From positions 25,544,354 to 25,608,353 of the forward strand of contig CM069432.1 in the NCBI GenBank assembly GCA_035610365.1: 64,000 nucleotides of DNA. Direction: 5' to 3'. This document shows, piece by piece, positions 33,803-46,088 of this stretch. Position numbers and translations under genes: made by a program. How positions within the stretch are numbered: the stretch's first letter is position 1; every line of letters begins with the position of its first letter. Under the pieces are notes generated by a model. The model was not told the DNA's origin and did not search any database. It was given only the letters and a program-made list of their open reading frames with translations. This DNA is from Aquatica leii (taxonomy: Eukaryota; Arthropoda; Insecta; Coleoptera; Lampyridae).

Positions 33803-35458
33803 ATGCGCCTAAACAATATTATATATTACATGAGTAGAATTAAAAATAAAATTAATGTTTTATTGCATAACGATGTGTCATATTCAAATCCGGTTTTTCA
33901 TTGTAATAAGCCGAAAATTGTAAAATTTGATTTTATTACTTCACGCCAATGGGAAACATTGCAAAATTCATCTACTTACCGAATCTGTGAAACCAAAACC
34001 ACATTTTTCAAAATATTTTTTAGCAAACGCCAATTTGTGTACTTTGCAAAAACTTTCATCCTATAAGTTCGTGTGAACAATTTTCAAACTTATCTGCTCG
34101 TCAAAGAATTTCTGAGAGTGTGTCTTAACTGTCTCTATAAAGGTCACTAACGTTCTTCTAATTTTCCTTCCCGAACGTGCAAGTCTAAGCATCATCAAAC
34201 TTTTTTACAGAATGGACTTAATGCTGCGGTCAGCCAGCGGCTGTTACTTTTGCAGACACTCTTACTGAATCTAATTTTTGCATTCTGCACAAATACTGCT
34301 CAAGTTTTGGTACCAACTTTTTTTAAGATTCTCGATGCTAACGAAAGTGAACACACTAGCACCAGCATTTTTTACGTTAATGTGTGTGCGTCAAATGCGA
34401 CTAGGTCCACATTTACTAGTTCTTCAAAAAACTCATTTTGGATGGGTAGCTTCTGACCAATTTAATGTCCCAACGCCTGTTGATTGTCATTGTCATTCAA
34501 GTGTTCTAAACATTTTTTTTGGTTGTATTTCTAAATTTTGGGAGCTCGAAAGCTACCCACGAGAAAAGATTTTTCCTTTCAAAGAAAGTTATTGTGAAAC
34601 AAATTTTACTCAAACTGTTGCTGGAAACATGGGTGACAAGGTTCTGTTCTATGTCTTGGCGAGTAACAAAACATTGCCCAAAAACGATTCTTCTCGTAAC
34701 TCTTTTAATTCGTACAGTGCTTTCATGCAGGAATACCAAGAGTTAGGGCACATGACTGCGTCAACCCCTGATAAGCACAAAAATTCTAACTACCAGCCTT
34801 TCAGGAGGTTTTAATGGTTCTTCTGCTGCTACTTCAGACAAGTCGCTGAATGACATTCAAATGGTTGATCCAACCATACAACGAGATTTGTTTTAGTTTG
34901 CTTCCAAAGTACACTTTTAAGATTGCCACTGATATTAAAAAGATCTACAGCCAAGTATTGATTGAATCCAATTAGCGGTCGCTCAGCGTATTCTTTGAAA
35001 ACTTTTTTAGTCAAAGTCATTGCAATCTTTCAATCTTAATACTGTTACTTATAAAACGTCATCTGCATCATTTTTTGCTATACGTTGTTTCTACCAAAAA
35101 GACATTGAGCACGAATCTTTTCATTCTAAAATTTTAAGCATCATCAAAAATTTTTATGTAGACGACCTCCTCGCTGGCGCCAGCAAGTTATGTCAAACAC
35201 GTAATATTTGTTTAGACATCTCAAAAGCTCTACGCTAATTTGGAGGTTTGCCTTAACGTTCTTGATTTCAGTGCTGCTAAGCACATACGTTCGCTAGGAT
35301 TGATTTGGTTGTTTCAAGCAGACAGCTTTATATTTGCTATCCTTCAGCCTCCAACCAAAATCATAACTAAACGAGTTATGCTATCCAAAATAGCTCAAAT
35401 TATTGATTCTTTTGAGATTCTAGTTTGTTGCACTATAAATGTAAAAATTATGCTTTAG
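33803..35458 (+). pseudogene. BEL/Pao retrotransposon gag-pol relic, first part
   Basis: The gag end contains a knuckle CVLCKNFHPISSC (about 34037-34075), then CEQFSNLSARQRI and a second cysteine motif (CLNCLYKGH, about 34120). A protease-region relic follows at 34290-34450. At 34440-34810 the frame reads HFGWVASDQF, SKFWELESYP and MQEYQELGHM, the block before RT in BEL/Pao polyproteins. RT is shown by TVTYKTSSASFFAIRC and catalytic FYVDDLLAG (about 35152-35178), then SLGLIWLFQADSF and the PPTKIITKR block (to 35458). Frameshifts and stops are frequent. Homology stops at about 35460, where hAT-like sequence starts, and resumes near 37000. Confidence 0.85.
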
Positions 35459-35589
35459 CAATAGGGACTGGAAAAATTATCTTGGAACAATCCAATCAAA
35501 CAGAGAAACAGCAGGGGCGCGCGCTTTTTCCATGATCGAAATTAGAAAACAGAGCTATTAACTACATTAATTAAATTTACTAAATCCGA

Positions 35590-36870
35590 ATTTGACATCA
35601 ACAACAAACTCTCAATACAGAGGATGAAACAAATAAAAGAGAACACGTCCCGTCTTATTCCCATAATGAAAACCATACTTCTTCATGGAAGACAAAACAT
35701 TTTTTATTAACCGACAGTTTAAACAAAAATGGTGACCAATGAAAGGAACTTTAGAGCCCTACTTAGATTTTGAATCGACGCTGGAGATTTGCAGTTTAAA
35801 AGTACAAGAAACTGATCAAATCTTGTGAATCAGTGATGTTGAATAAAATACATACTGTCCAGTTGTGCTTAACTGCAATATGTTAATGATCACGGTAAAT
35901 TTAAAAAAAAAAGTTTTTTGGTTTTGTGGATATTCACGATGACCATAAAAACGGAAGCACAATACCTGTTGAACGCACACAGGTAAAATTTTAAGAAATA
36001 CAGTACTAACAAGAATAAAAAGTTTATCTCTTGTGCTGGAAAATTATGTGGATATTGTGTGCGATAGACACTTTCTGAATATGTTCAAATTAAAAAGAGC
36101 CGTTATGAAAATTTGGAAAAAAGCAGTTAATGCCAGAGTATCACTATGTAAAACCAGTATTCTTCTTAGAGCCATGTCAATCTCATACTTCATTATCACG
36201 GTCTACTCGCTGAGTAACATAATGAACGTTACACATTCTCCAAGCAAAATTCTACAGAATCCTATTATGAACCACTCTAAATGTGTATGACAAAATACGA
36301 ACCAGTTCAGAGGACCATTTCGATTGTATCGCAAAAGAAACTAAAACAGCAATGGCAGAACTAAATGTAGAAATGTGCATCCCCGTCTTGCTGGAAGACT
36401 CAGAAAAACTGTCTTTGTACCTACATTGCACCACGTAACACCTCACATGAGGGAATGGTTTTGTTTCGAAAATGTTACACATTTGAAATTACACATTTTG
36501 CCTAAAAAACGTCACTTTTCAAAAAAAATTAGAAGACTGTCTATCTGTTGTTTTATTTTTTGACGAACCATCATAGATAACCAAGAAAATACGAAAGAAT
36601 ATGGATTCTGTAATGAAAGTCGTAGATGTGTGTTCCAGTAATGACTGTCCTACCCTTCAAAAACTGTACACAGTGTTCGCTTGTTTTCTTGTGACGATAG
36701 TCACGGTACCTTGCGTTGTACAAAGAAATGGTTGAAATTGACTGTGAAGGAATATTGTCTGAATGGACTCCTAATCACTAATCTTCACATTGACCGTTTC
36801 GTCAAAGAAGTCATCGATCCGACCAACTCCGAATCTATTAAAAACTTTTGTTTGTATTCAAGTGGTTGAC
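35590..36870 (+). pseudogene. hAT-type transposase relic inside the BEL/Pao element
   Basis: IQRMKQIKENTSRLIPIMKT followed by ILLHGRQN (about 35620-35700) and NERNFRALLRF-IDAGDLQF (about 35730-35800) match the start of DUF4371-type hAT transposases. A middle piece PRLAGRLRKTVFVPTLHHV lies at about 36378-36440, and a C-terminal dimerisation-type segment KEYCLNGLLITNLHIDRFV at about 36745-36810. Stops and shifts are throughout. Its position between BEL/Pao RT and integrase-region sequence means it was inserted into that element, probably replacing the RNase H region. Confidence 0.65.
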
Positions 36871-36979
36871 ATCCAACAATGTACTTCTAATGCATTCTGC
36901 CAAACAAAACAGAACCTGCTAATCTATTGGTTAGAAGAATTACGCCCAATTATCTAAAATTATCTAAACTATAATGGCA

Positions 36980-37480
36980 TATATGGAGTCTGCGTATCTT
37001 AGTTCTATTACGTCTATTTGCTAGCTCTCAGAATTTAAAAAGGACGCACACGCGTTTAGTTGCTAACACGCAGCTTTTGTATCCTATTATACGGTTTTCT
37101 AACATGAATCGGTTAGAAAACGTTGTTGCTTATTTTCTTCGTTTTTCAAGAAATTGTTGCATGTCAGCAGATAGTCGTACTGTTAGTCCTTTAACTATTA
37201 ATGACCTTAAAAGTGTGCTCACAAGCTTAAATAAAATTTCTCAAACGTAATCATTCTCCGATGAACTCAAGCACCTTAAGCGAGATCAATCATTAAATCG
37301 TTCTTTATCCTTAACAAGCCTCAATCCTTTCTTAAATGCTAACAGCGTTATTTGTGTTAGAGGCGAACTAAAATTTAATTTTAATAGGCAGCATCTTAGC
37401 CAAACCACAGTAGCCCATTTCATAAAAAACGCGGACAGAAATCGAAAAAATGAAGATCGTAATTTCATATTTAGTAGCCC
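36980..37480 (+). pseudogene. BEL/Pao relic, second part (pre-integrase region)
   Basis: MNRLENVVAYFLRFSRN (from 37104), TINDLKSVLTSLNKISQT, then SLTSLNPFLNANSVICVRGEL (about 37307-37370) correspond to the stretch before the integrase zinc finger in BEL/Pao elements (L..LNPFLD..G.I+VGGRL). One TAA interrupts it near 37248. The catalytic integrase domain is not visible after about 37480. Confidence 0.65.
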
Positions 37481-37881
37481 GTAATCTCGTAGAGGTAGCG
37501 CCACTGCATATCGGTGCAGGTCTATAAGGAGTTCTTACGCATCACGTGTAATACCGGCTCAAGCTCAGTCAGCTGCGCGGAGCTCTCGCCTAGTGGAAAT
37601 CATGGGAAATTGACTCGGTGTTCAAACACGTATATTTATTGTTATAAGTGCTTGTTTCCAATTCGGTAAAATAGATATCATTGACGAAGGTAAGAAGACT
37701 ATATTACGTATGTTGTTACACATAATTAAAATGTATAACGGGTGTAAACATTTACGTCAAATATTGGTGTTTACCGATTTTTTAGAATCGAAACATTTTC
37801 TAAAATAATGAAAATAGTAGTGAGATCGATTGGGATCGACGTTCTTCTTTTTTTAAATGAAAGCTTATAATATTTTCTATT

Positions 37882-38454
37882 ACGCTTACTCCGGATTGAA
37901 CTGCTTAGCTGTAATAGAAAGTTAGTGGACGGAACGGTTTTCGGGCGCCAGATTTGTACGAGGAGTTTACTCTCCTGTTTGACGGCACTGTCCGGGTAAC
38001 TACAGTGAAGACGCGGCTGTCCAGGGCTTCAAACGGACCTAAAAGCGGAACAAGGCGACGGAAATTAAATACACAATAGTAAATAAAAATAACTTTATTT
38101 ATTCTCAAAATAAATAATGAGCGGTATATGCGACGAGGACAGAAGCGGCGGCCACAACCAAGCAAGCGAAAGGTGATCCTAAAATCCAGCGGGTGCACAA
38201 GAACCCCGGAATACTCTTCGATGTGAGCTCCAACTGGAACTGCCGTTCCTGCGTCGGGGTTCCAATTTTATTGCGGACGTTCGGAAGAGGGAGAACGATT
38301 CTAAGCGGGGATTGCATGCACTTTGACGGATAAAACGCCTGTAAGCGAGGATAGCGCGAACTCAGATGCGCGTTCGGTACTTGGCGGAAATCCCCTTTTA
38401 CCTTTATTTGCTAACGGATACGGGTAACAAAATTAAAATAACTCAATCCCAACA
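37882..38454 (-). mobile_element. LTR-like repeat, family 1, copy 2
   Basis: On the minus strand the unit begins TGTTGGGATTGAG (38454 downwards), contains aataaataaag near 38100-38080, and ends ...ATCCGGAGTAAGCG near 37884, the same terminal base as copy 1. It is markedly GC-richer than its surroundings. A TGGCGCCC at 37950-37943 resembles a primer binding site but lies inside the shared unit. The left edge is preceded by CTATTA and the right edge followed by CTAATA, a possible 6-bp target duplication with one change. It directly abuts copy B of the 571-aa family. Confidence 0.55.
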
Positions 38455-38455
38455 C

Positions 38456-40380
38456 TAATAACACTGGTCTGCATGAAAATCGGCCCTGATACCATTCTTG
38501 ACGATTCGTATGTAAAATGACCTCCTAAATCCAAAAATGAGCTCCGTTTTTACCCATCACCCACCTATTTTGGGGGGCCTCTATTTTGCATTTTTTTTAG
38601 AAAGCAGGTAATAAAATTTATACCAAAGTATATGGCAAAAGTTTTGCTATAAAATGTATATAAAAACAGCAATAAAATACAAATATATAAGAACAGTAAA
38701 AAAATATGAATAAACAGTTAGGAAGATTCACTGCACGACGCTGGCGATCTCAATACCACATGCAGGTTTGAACAGAAATTTTCGACAGGCTTGAACTTGC
38801 ATTACTCTTCTCATTATAGTATATTACATTGTTTGCTTAACTGCTTCGATCAGTACATCTATAGGTGTTGCAGAGTTAACTTGTCGACGTTTTAAACGTG
38901 CTGGATTTTGTGTTCATTTTTGTTCATTTGTGTAAAACAGTAAAACTACTTTTACTCCGGATTTTTTCAAGTGATTAAGTGTGATTTGTGGTTAATGTCT
39001 GGCGTTGAATTACTGTTTAATTATGTCACGCGATTGTAAAAATCATCCCGATAGCTTCTGCTGTCTGCGGGGAATTAACTTTAAAAGCGCAACGAACCGT
39101 CGGGTTTTCGAGCAAAAGTAAGCATACAATTCAGTATCCCAATATTCCGTCAGCTCTAAGACCTGTTCCTCATAACGATACTTTGCCAATCCCAGAGCCC
39201 CCAAACACTTATACTCTAGATCCGGAAATTTATTTGAAAGACTCTGAGCTACAACCTACGGCTTCGAATGATACGTTCAATAATGGCGAAGAGTATTCCG
39301 CAGATTTAGTTTTTCGGCAACCTCACCTCCTCACTCAATCGGAATTAAATGATCTTGTCAGGGATTTGCAGTTACCCAAGACTAACTCTCAGCTCCTAGG
39401 ATCGCGACTTCAACAGTGGAATCTCTTAGAAAAGGAAGTAAAAATATCTTCTTACAGGACCAGACAAGCAACCCTGAAATCTCTTTTCTCAGAAGATAAA
39501 GGTTTAGTGTTCTGCCCTAATCCAAATTTATCGATGACAGAGCTACAGATGCCATGTGACCCAGACAAATGGAGACTGTTTATAGACTCATCAAAAACAA
39601 ACTTAAAAGTTGTCCTGTTGGGCTTGCAATCAGGATTCACAAAATATTACTGCTTCCTTTGTGAATGGGATAGCCGAGCCCGAGATAAACATTACATCGT
39701 ACGGGACTGGCCTCTGCGAGAAAATCTTATTCCTGAAAAACGAGCTTGGCTTGTATTTTAAAACGTTTGTAAGAACTTCCTGGGTAACCACAAAAGTGAA
39801 GATTATGTCGGTCACGTCGAGGAACTGCTTTTAGCATACAAGGACATAGGATGTAACATGTCTCTTAAAGTTAACTTTCTTCACTCGCATCTAGACTTTT
39901 TCCCTGAAAATTTAGGAGCAGTCTCGGATGAACACAGAGAACGGTTCCATCAAGACATTGCTAAGCTAGAGAAGAGATTTTCAGATTTCAGGGAAGTGGA
40001 ATGCAAGCATGTTGGCGGAGTACTGCTGGTTTTTGAAACGAGAGAGCTGTACCTCAGGATATAAAAGGAAAGCAAGCACCAAGTAACGATGAATATCTTT
40101 TTATTTATTACTGTTTATAGCTAAAATAGTTTTTTTCCCATTTAAATTAAATTCATGTCCATATATTTATTATTATAATAATAATTATCGTTCGATAAAT
40201 AAATTATAATTAATTTATCGAAAAGTGGTAAAATTAGAGATTTGGGGCTCCCTTGAAAATGGTGGGTGATGGAAGAAAACGGAAGACATATTTGGATTCA
40301 GGACGTCATTTTACATAAGAATCACCCGGAATAGTGTCAGGGCTCGATAAAAAATATTTTTTTGCAGACTAGTGTTATTA
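38456..40380 (+). mobile_element. 571-aa-protein transposon family, copy B (internally deleted)
   Basis: Both ends are preserved: TAATAACACTGGTCTGCATG on the left (38456) and gcagactagtgttatta on the right (40364-40380). The two ends form imperfect terminal inverted repeats about 130 bp long. Compared with copy A, three coding stretches are missing: about 230 bp after 39092, about 150 bp at 39619 and about 250 bp at 39735. This is a typical non-autonomous derivative. Confidence 0.8.
39183..40064 (+). pseudogene. 571-aa family protein, deleted copy
   Basis: The frame 39183-39761 (192 codons) covers PIPEPPNTYTLDPEI, SELNDLVRDLQLPK, DKWRLFIDSSKTNLK and FLCEWDSRARDKHY, then jumps over a deletion to EKRAWLVF and a stop. 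The later part at 39858-40064 keeps LKVNFLHSHLDFFPENLG and DEHRERFHQDIAKLEKRF. It retains the tryptophan of DKWRLF where copy A has cysteine, so copy B is closer to consensus at that site. Not functional. Confidence 0.8.
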
Positions 40381-43302
40381 AGTAGGTTACTATCGTACTA
40401 CTATAACCATAGAAGAGAATTGAAACTGGCGCAACGTTTATATTGTGTTAAAAAACGTAATTAAAACCCGCATGATTTAATCTAGCTCGTACGTTACTTT
40501 TAACAATTTCTTTGCTCGATTCTGTCACTATAGAGTTCAGCACTTCTAGATCTGCAATAATTTCAAATTGATACGATGGGACTATTAAATTTATGCGCAA
40601 TTTACACGATATTTGCTGATTTCAAAACTATGTAACTAGTAAATAATTTTTAGTGTTCTAAACATCACTATTTGTTCGATCACCATTTGGCCAACTACGC
40701 ACTTAATATAAACCAATTTTTATTGTAACTATAAAAAATAAATTAAATGCGTAATATTTTCTATATAATTTAAAAATGCTGCTTTAGATAATATTAAATC
40801 CAGAATTTTAAAAAACTCACAATAAATTTTTTAATATGATTATGCAAAAAACAAAATTGGAATATTGCGAACGACTGTAAATTCGGTTAAAGCCAAAGCT
40901 GAGTAGCTTCAGGTGTTTTCAATTGATACGATTAAAGTTTAAATTTGTCTAAAGGCAACTTTTGCAGAACAAAACAAAAATACAGTTACTGTTATGTATA
41001 AGTTTAAGTGCCTTCAGCAACAGCCATGCGAACTTATTCTTAGTTACTAAAAGTTGTTACAGGTGTATGTACTATTTAAAATGTTTTTGTACACAAACAG
41101 ATCGAGTTATATAAATAAAAACTGCTGTGTTACGATTTCTACAAGAAAAACATGGTTTTGTCTCTTTAATAGAGTCGATTATTTTAAACCGAACCGTTTA
41201 ATAATTCATTAGATATAATTCAAAATTGTTTTTGTCGTAATTTGATATTTTGAACCAAGTTTTGTTCTGCAAATTTAATATGTACTCAAATTATTTTATT
41301 AAACAAATGAGATAATATTTCAACGAAAACGTACAAGTTCAACGATTCTATGACGCTATTAATGAAAAGATGATAAATTTAGCCCTTTATTTATTACGCA
41401 GGTATGCTCTTGAAAGCTCGTTAAGTAAATTCTACCACCATTTCCCTATGTAAAAAACAACCCTTCGCGCTGATGACTAGTGCTAATTGGCGTTGAAGTG
41501 ATGTACTGCGAGGCTTGATGCGGATATGTTGCAGAAGTAACGAATAGAAAGAGAACAACGTAAATAGGAAGTGCATAATTTCGCAGGTGCATTATGGACT
41601 ACGTAACATGACAAAGCAAGAAGTTGGGGGTTGGGAGAGATCAATGGCAGAAATGGAAGCGAGAGGGTGTCTGATGCAGACAACTAATAACCCATTTTCC
41701 AGATACTCGGTTTCGTACACTCTAACAGAGCTTAATCCGAACAGATTTCTGTATACCGCTATTTTTCGACAACATAATCGTTTCGGGAATTGAACTGTAG
41801 TCATTAATTTTAGTGTGCGCTTACTTTTGAGGTGTAAAACAAACTTATATTTTACAACCAATATCCTATCATAATTTACGATGTTCTAGATTATAACATC
41901 ATTGCGTTAGTATTGTATAAATCATACGTTTTCATCGTCGAATCGATACATAAAATTAAGATTAAAATGCGATTGTGTTTTTAATTTAAATTCGTACGTA
42001 CATCGAGAAGATGTATCTTCAAATTCGGATAACGCCGATATTGACTTTTTAAAGTTAGGTCCGGAATATCAATCGCCATTGACTGCAAAGACGAATGGAT
42101 CGACAACGCTAAACACACAGTTTCCTAGACCAAATTGCCTCAATAAGTCTTACTGAATTGGAACCATGCAGCATTACGGTTGGAAACCGCCCATCTGCAG
42201 ACGTGACTTCTGTCGCCGCCAGATATCAAAATAAACATTGTATTTCATTTACTAAAATTACATATTTCCATGTTTGTTTGTTTACAAAATTGGTATTTTT
42301 AAGTTTGTGCGATGTAAAGACAAACCATCAAATTAAAAACTAACATGTAATTAACAATCTCTATTTTTGCTTTGATTTAATTTAAATAAATAAAATTGAC
42401 GATAAATTGTGAATTTAATTATTAGTTTGCAAAATCTAATATTTTTCAGCTCACATTCGTCTTGTTTGCCAAAAATAATGCAACTAAAACCAATGCAGCA
42501 TTTTAAGATTTCGCGAACTCTAGGATTTGGTTCTCATTGACCCATAACAGACGCATCACAAATTTCTTCACGTTTCTTAACTTTATGTGATTTGCGTTTA
42601 AACAATTTCAACATTAATGTTTACACACTACTGCGTTGTTTTTTATGTTGAATTTTTTGGAAATAACAATTATTAAAATTTTTATTGTTTAATACTTAAG
42701 TAGCTCCAAAAAAAATTCAAATGGACTAATTAAGAAGTAAAAATTTAGATTGTTAAGTGAAATTTAGATTGTAGATAGGAAAAAGAAAATCTTTATATAA
42801 TACGAATCAAAAACTAAAAAAAGAAAAATTAACAGATATAGACGTCTTTCAAGATCTCGTGAACTGTGGCGCTGTAGTCTGTATATGTCAAAATATTGTT
42901 ATTATCCGTCTTACGAACATTCAGCGGTACATTTTTTCTAACCTATCTTTGTTTTCATGGTTGTATTTGTTGTTAATAAGTTTAGGTATTATTATAAATC
43001 CATTCATTTTTATTTAATAAATAAATATCTGATTATTTTTAATTTTTATTGACGTGAGTGCCTTTTGAATAGACTAACGTTTTTGGAATGCAGATAGACT
43101 TGTCAAATCTTTGACTTTTAGTATATTAATTCCGATTTTCAATTCAAGGTCACAGTTCACGACATAATGAAATGCCTCTAACTAACGGAAGGTGTTGAAA
43201 AACACAATATTACATACGTAATATAATGAACAAAGTTTATTGAGATTTTCAAAAATAAGATTGCATACATAAATAATAAAAAGATTAAAAAACAGAATTA
43301 AC
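40381..43302. other. Mostly AT-rich, no supported gene
   Basis: Short frames at 41587-41793 (plus) and 41483-41861 (minus) overlap each other and show no domain. A slightly GC-richer patch at 42030-42220 is unexplained. Confidence 0.5.
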
Positions 43303-43630
43303 TAGAAAACTATAAATTAGTACGGAGGGTAGAAAAGTTGTCATTGGATTTAATGACAGCGAAAGTCAATGATCTATTGACAAGTGACGCTGTCAAAATC
43401 CCAACTATAAAATAGGTTAGGAACAATGTCAGTACAATTGTGAAAAACAACATCAGAACTAGCGGACAATTTTATTAATTAATTAATTTTCACAATTGTA
43501 CTGACATTGTTCCTAACCTATTTTATAGTTGGGATTTTGACAGCGTCACTTGTCAATAGATCATTGACTTTCGCTGTCATTAAATCCAATGACAACTTTT
43601 CTACCCTCCGTACTAATTTATAGTTTTCTA
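43303..43630. repeat. Perfect inverted repeat, 144-bp arms, 40-nt loop
   Basis: Left arm 43303-43446 and right arm 43487-43630 are exact reverse complements over all 144 bp by direct comparison; the spacer is 43447-43486. A direct repeat cagaattaactag occurs at 43293-43305 and 43681-43693, just outside on the left and 50 bp beyond on the right. No coding frame or element terminus is recognised in the arms. A transcript would fold into a 144-bp duplex. Alternatives are a fold-back MITE or a recent inverted duplication. Confidence 0.95.
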
Positions 43631-43736
43631 TATTATCCTATGTGGTATTTTTATCACAAGATGGCATTCTAAAAACGTTTCAGAATTAACTAGTTTTCTA
43701 AGTGCATATTAAACTAGAATAGAGTCGTATGATAAT

Positions 43737-44356
43737 TCACCAATTGTTTGTATTAAACATTAGCCCATGAAATGGCTGAGAATTGTTTCTCATAACCTCT
43801 TCAACGCTGGAAGATGATGAATCAGCAACACCAATGACATCTGGAGAATTTTTTGTGATAACAAATGATGAGCGAGACCGCTTATTATCAAGAACTGTTG
43901 CGTGCTGATAAAACGTAGTTTCCAGTGACACATCCAAGGAGAAACCCAATCGCGTTATCTTAAATCCATGCACTTCAACAAACATCACAGCATGTAAATG
44001 GACCGGCCTCATAATTAATATTAAGAACTCTAAATCCAAACACTTCCGGCTGTTGTTTCCCATTTATAGTTTTAGTAGTATGTAATAGTTTAGTGCGAAT
44101 TGGTTGCAAACTGGAGGGCATATCTTTTATAGGAAATTTTTTTAGAGATGCACAAAAATGAGTATTTTGGGCTAATCTTTTCAAATCGTCAACAAAATTC
44201 TCAATAAACTGTCATAAATTCGTGGTTTTCTTCCACCACTAGTCCATTGTTGGCACCAACATTGAGACGCGGAGTTTTGGTTGCAAAGCTTTAATGTCGT
44301 TTTATAACGGTTCACAATTCAACAGCTTCTAAGATTATGACACGATTAGAGCTACG
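43737..44356 (-). pseudogene. Unrecognised decayed coding region
   Basis: Two overlapping minus frames (44184-43975 and 44063-43737) read as one protein after a frameshift near 43975-43985: KLLHTTKTINGKQQPEVFGF, NINYEAGPFTCCDVC, then VHGFKITRLGFSLDV and SSSSVEEVMRN. Upstream, minus frames with several stops reach the 57-bp dispersed repeat at 44356-44300. Composition is protein-like and unlike the AT-rich background. I do not recognise the family; an unknown transposable element is the likeliest source. Confidence 0.4.
44300..44356. repeat. 57-bp dispersed repeat, third copy
   Basis: Fifty of 57 bases match the stretch at 7955-8011 inside each unit of the 387-bp duplication, same orientation. 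Confidence 0.8.
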
Positions 44357-45284
44357 CTTATATTTTAAAACATAAAACAATTCATAAGGAATATCTTGTT
44401 TAATAATAATAAACATTGCATCCAAAAAATACAAAAATTAAGTAAAATTGGGCACTGCCGCAAGTTCCAGATTTGTTCCATCTAAGCGTTTCATCGTTTC
44501 CTTACACAAGCCTCAAGCTCCCTATAAGTTTTTTCAACACTGAAAGATTAAACTTATGAAAACGTCAAAAAATACTACAACTTAAAAAATGTATTGGAAG
44601 TCATTGACACAGAACGTCAATCGCAAAACAAAAGTTAGCAAATACTAAGAAACCAAAAATAATCCCAAAATTTGCAAAAAAAATAAATACAACACAAAAA
44701 TTATAGTAAACAACGCGTTATAATACAACACCAACAAATTCCTGCAACCACAACAATAAGGACTAAAAGAAAAAATAAAAAAACAAATATATAAGTAATG
44801 AAGAATTAATCTGTTGGAAAACGAACAATAGAACCACCATGCCAAGGTAAATTTCAATGTTCCTAACCAATCACTTATGAGCAAAGAAGAGAAATTTTTT
44901 TAAAATATTGCTCCATGAGATGAATGGAAAAGCAAAAATTTTTAATTCTGAAAAGCATGACAAAGAACTGTCGTTTCTAGTCCAGTCCTCCAGGACCCTG
45001 TGCAAAAAAAGGAGAGGGAGAAAACTGCAAATTTTTTGACATTCTTTAAGTTTTTCCTTAATCCATTTTTCCCTTACGTCTTACAGCAAAAATATTTCTA
45101 TACTTTTTTGTAAAACGTTAGAATGATTGTTTAAACATTGTTACCGAGATATGGCGCTTAAAAGAAACGTTGTTTTTTAAAATTTGCTAAAAAAAATGTA
45201 AACAAATGCAGAATTCTATTTTATTTGTTCTGTTATACCCGAGTTATTATGAAACTTTGTTGTAATTATAGTTCCTGGTTACAA

Positions 45285-45440
45285 TCACTAACTTTGGACA
45301 ACTCCCTTTCTCCTTCCCACATCCAACCACACTTCACAAAAGCTAATTTTCTTCTCTAATGAAAGTCAACTATATTCACATCATGTTGGTATTGATTTTA
45401 GTTACTTTTTAGATCGATATTCCTCTTTATCTCAGCGCAA
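45285..45440 (-). pseudogene. Fragment matching the PIN-like relic at 50.7 kb
   Basis: The complement of 45285-45430 aligns with 50740-50870: shared aatatcgat.....aaaagtaac and taaaatcaataccaacat, then gtgaagtg.g.ttggatg, then ccaaagtta.tgattgtaac. This copy has an extra ~45 bp in the middle. Further minus-strand sequence up to about 45720 stays fairly open (KMMKIPWIIEDTGEVYSQ), but I cannot tie it to the same protein. Confidence 0.55.
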
Positions 45441-46088
45441 GTACAAAAAAGACTACATCCTTTTGTGGATCCTTGGACCATTAGAAAAAAATGTCTCGTT
45501 CTAGCTGATGCAATCATGACAGCAGTGCTATCTATCTTCCATCATGACTGCTGTTTCCGTGTTTGTCTACAAGAAGTTTGGCTGTAAACTTCTCCTGTAT
45601 CTTCTATAATCCATGGGATTTTCATCATCTTACAAAGAAAGCAATAGGCTAGAAGGGTCGTACGTGCTGCAAGCTGAATGTGCCAAAATTTTAGTCAGTT
45701 CATATTTGACAATGCGGACAACAACGTTAATAGTTGAGATAAACACGACACATTCCACGCCATAAGAGGAATCATAGCTGTAAAACCCGCCTAAAGGTGT
45801 CGTCAGCAGCCAAATTCATTGCTGATGTTAGTACAGTAGAAGTGATGACATATCACCGACCACTTAATGGAGGCCTTAAAACAAACAGTGGTTATTAGTC
45901 ATGTAACGAATAGTCATTTGGCCGAATACCAAATATCCGATGCGGTTCTAGGACAAAGTGCCGAATATCCGGCGACCGGATATCAGACTTCGGCAAGGAT
46001 AGGTGGCTCGCATTGTTTATCAGACCTCAACGGTCGGTCAGTGAGTTCATTTCTATTCCGTTTTTGTTGTTGAAGTGTGTGTAGTGGA

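Noticed and set aside
37943-37950. TGGCGCCC on the minus strand as a tRNA-Lys primer binding site next to an LTR
   Set aside because: The shared unit continues ~60 bp past it and both copies end at the same base, so it seems internal to the repeat.
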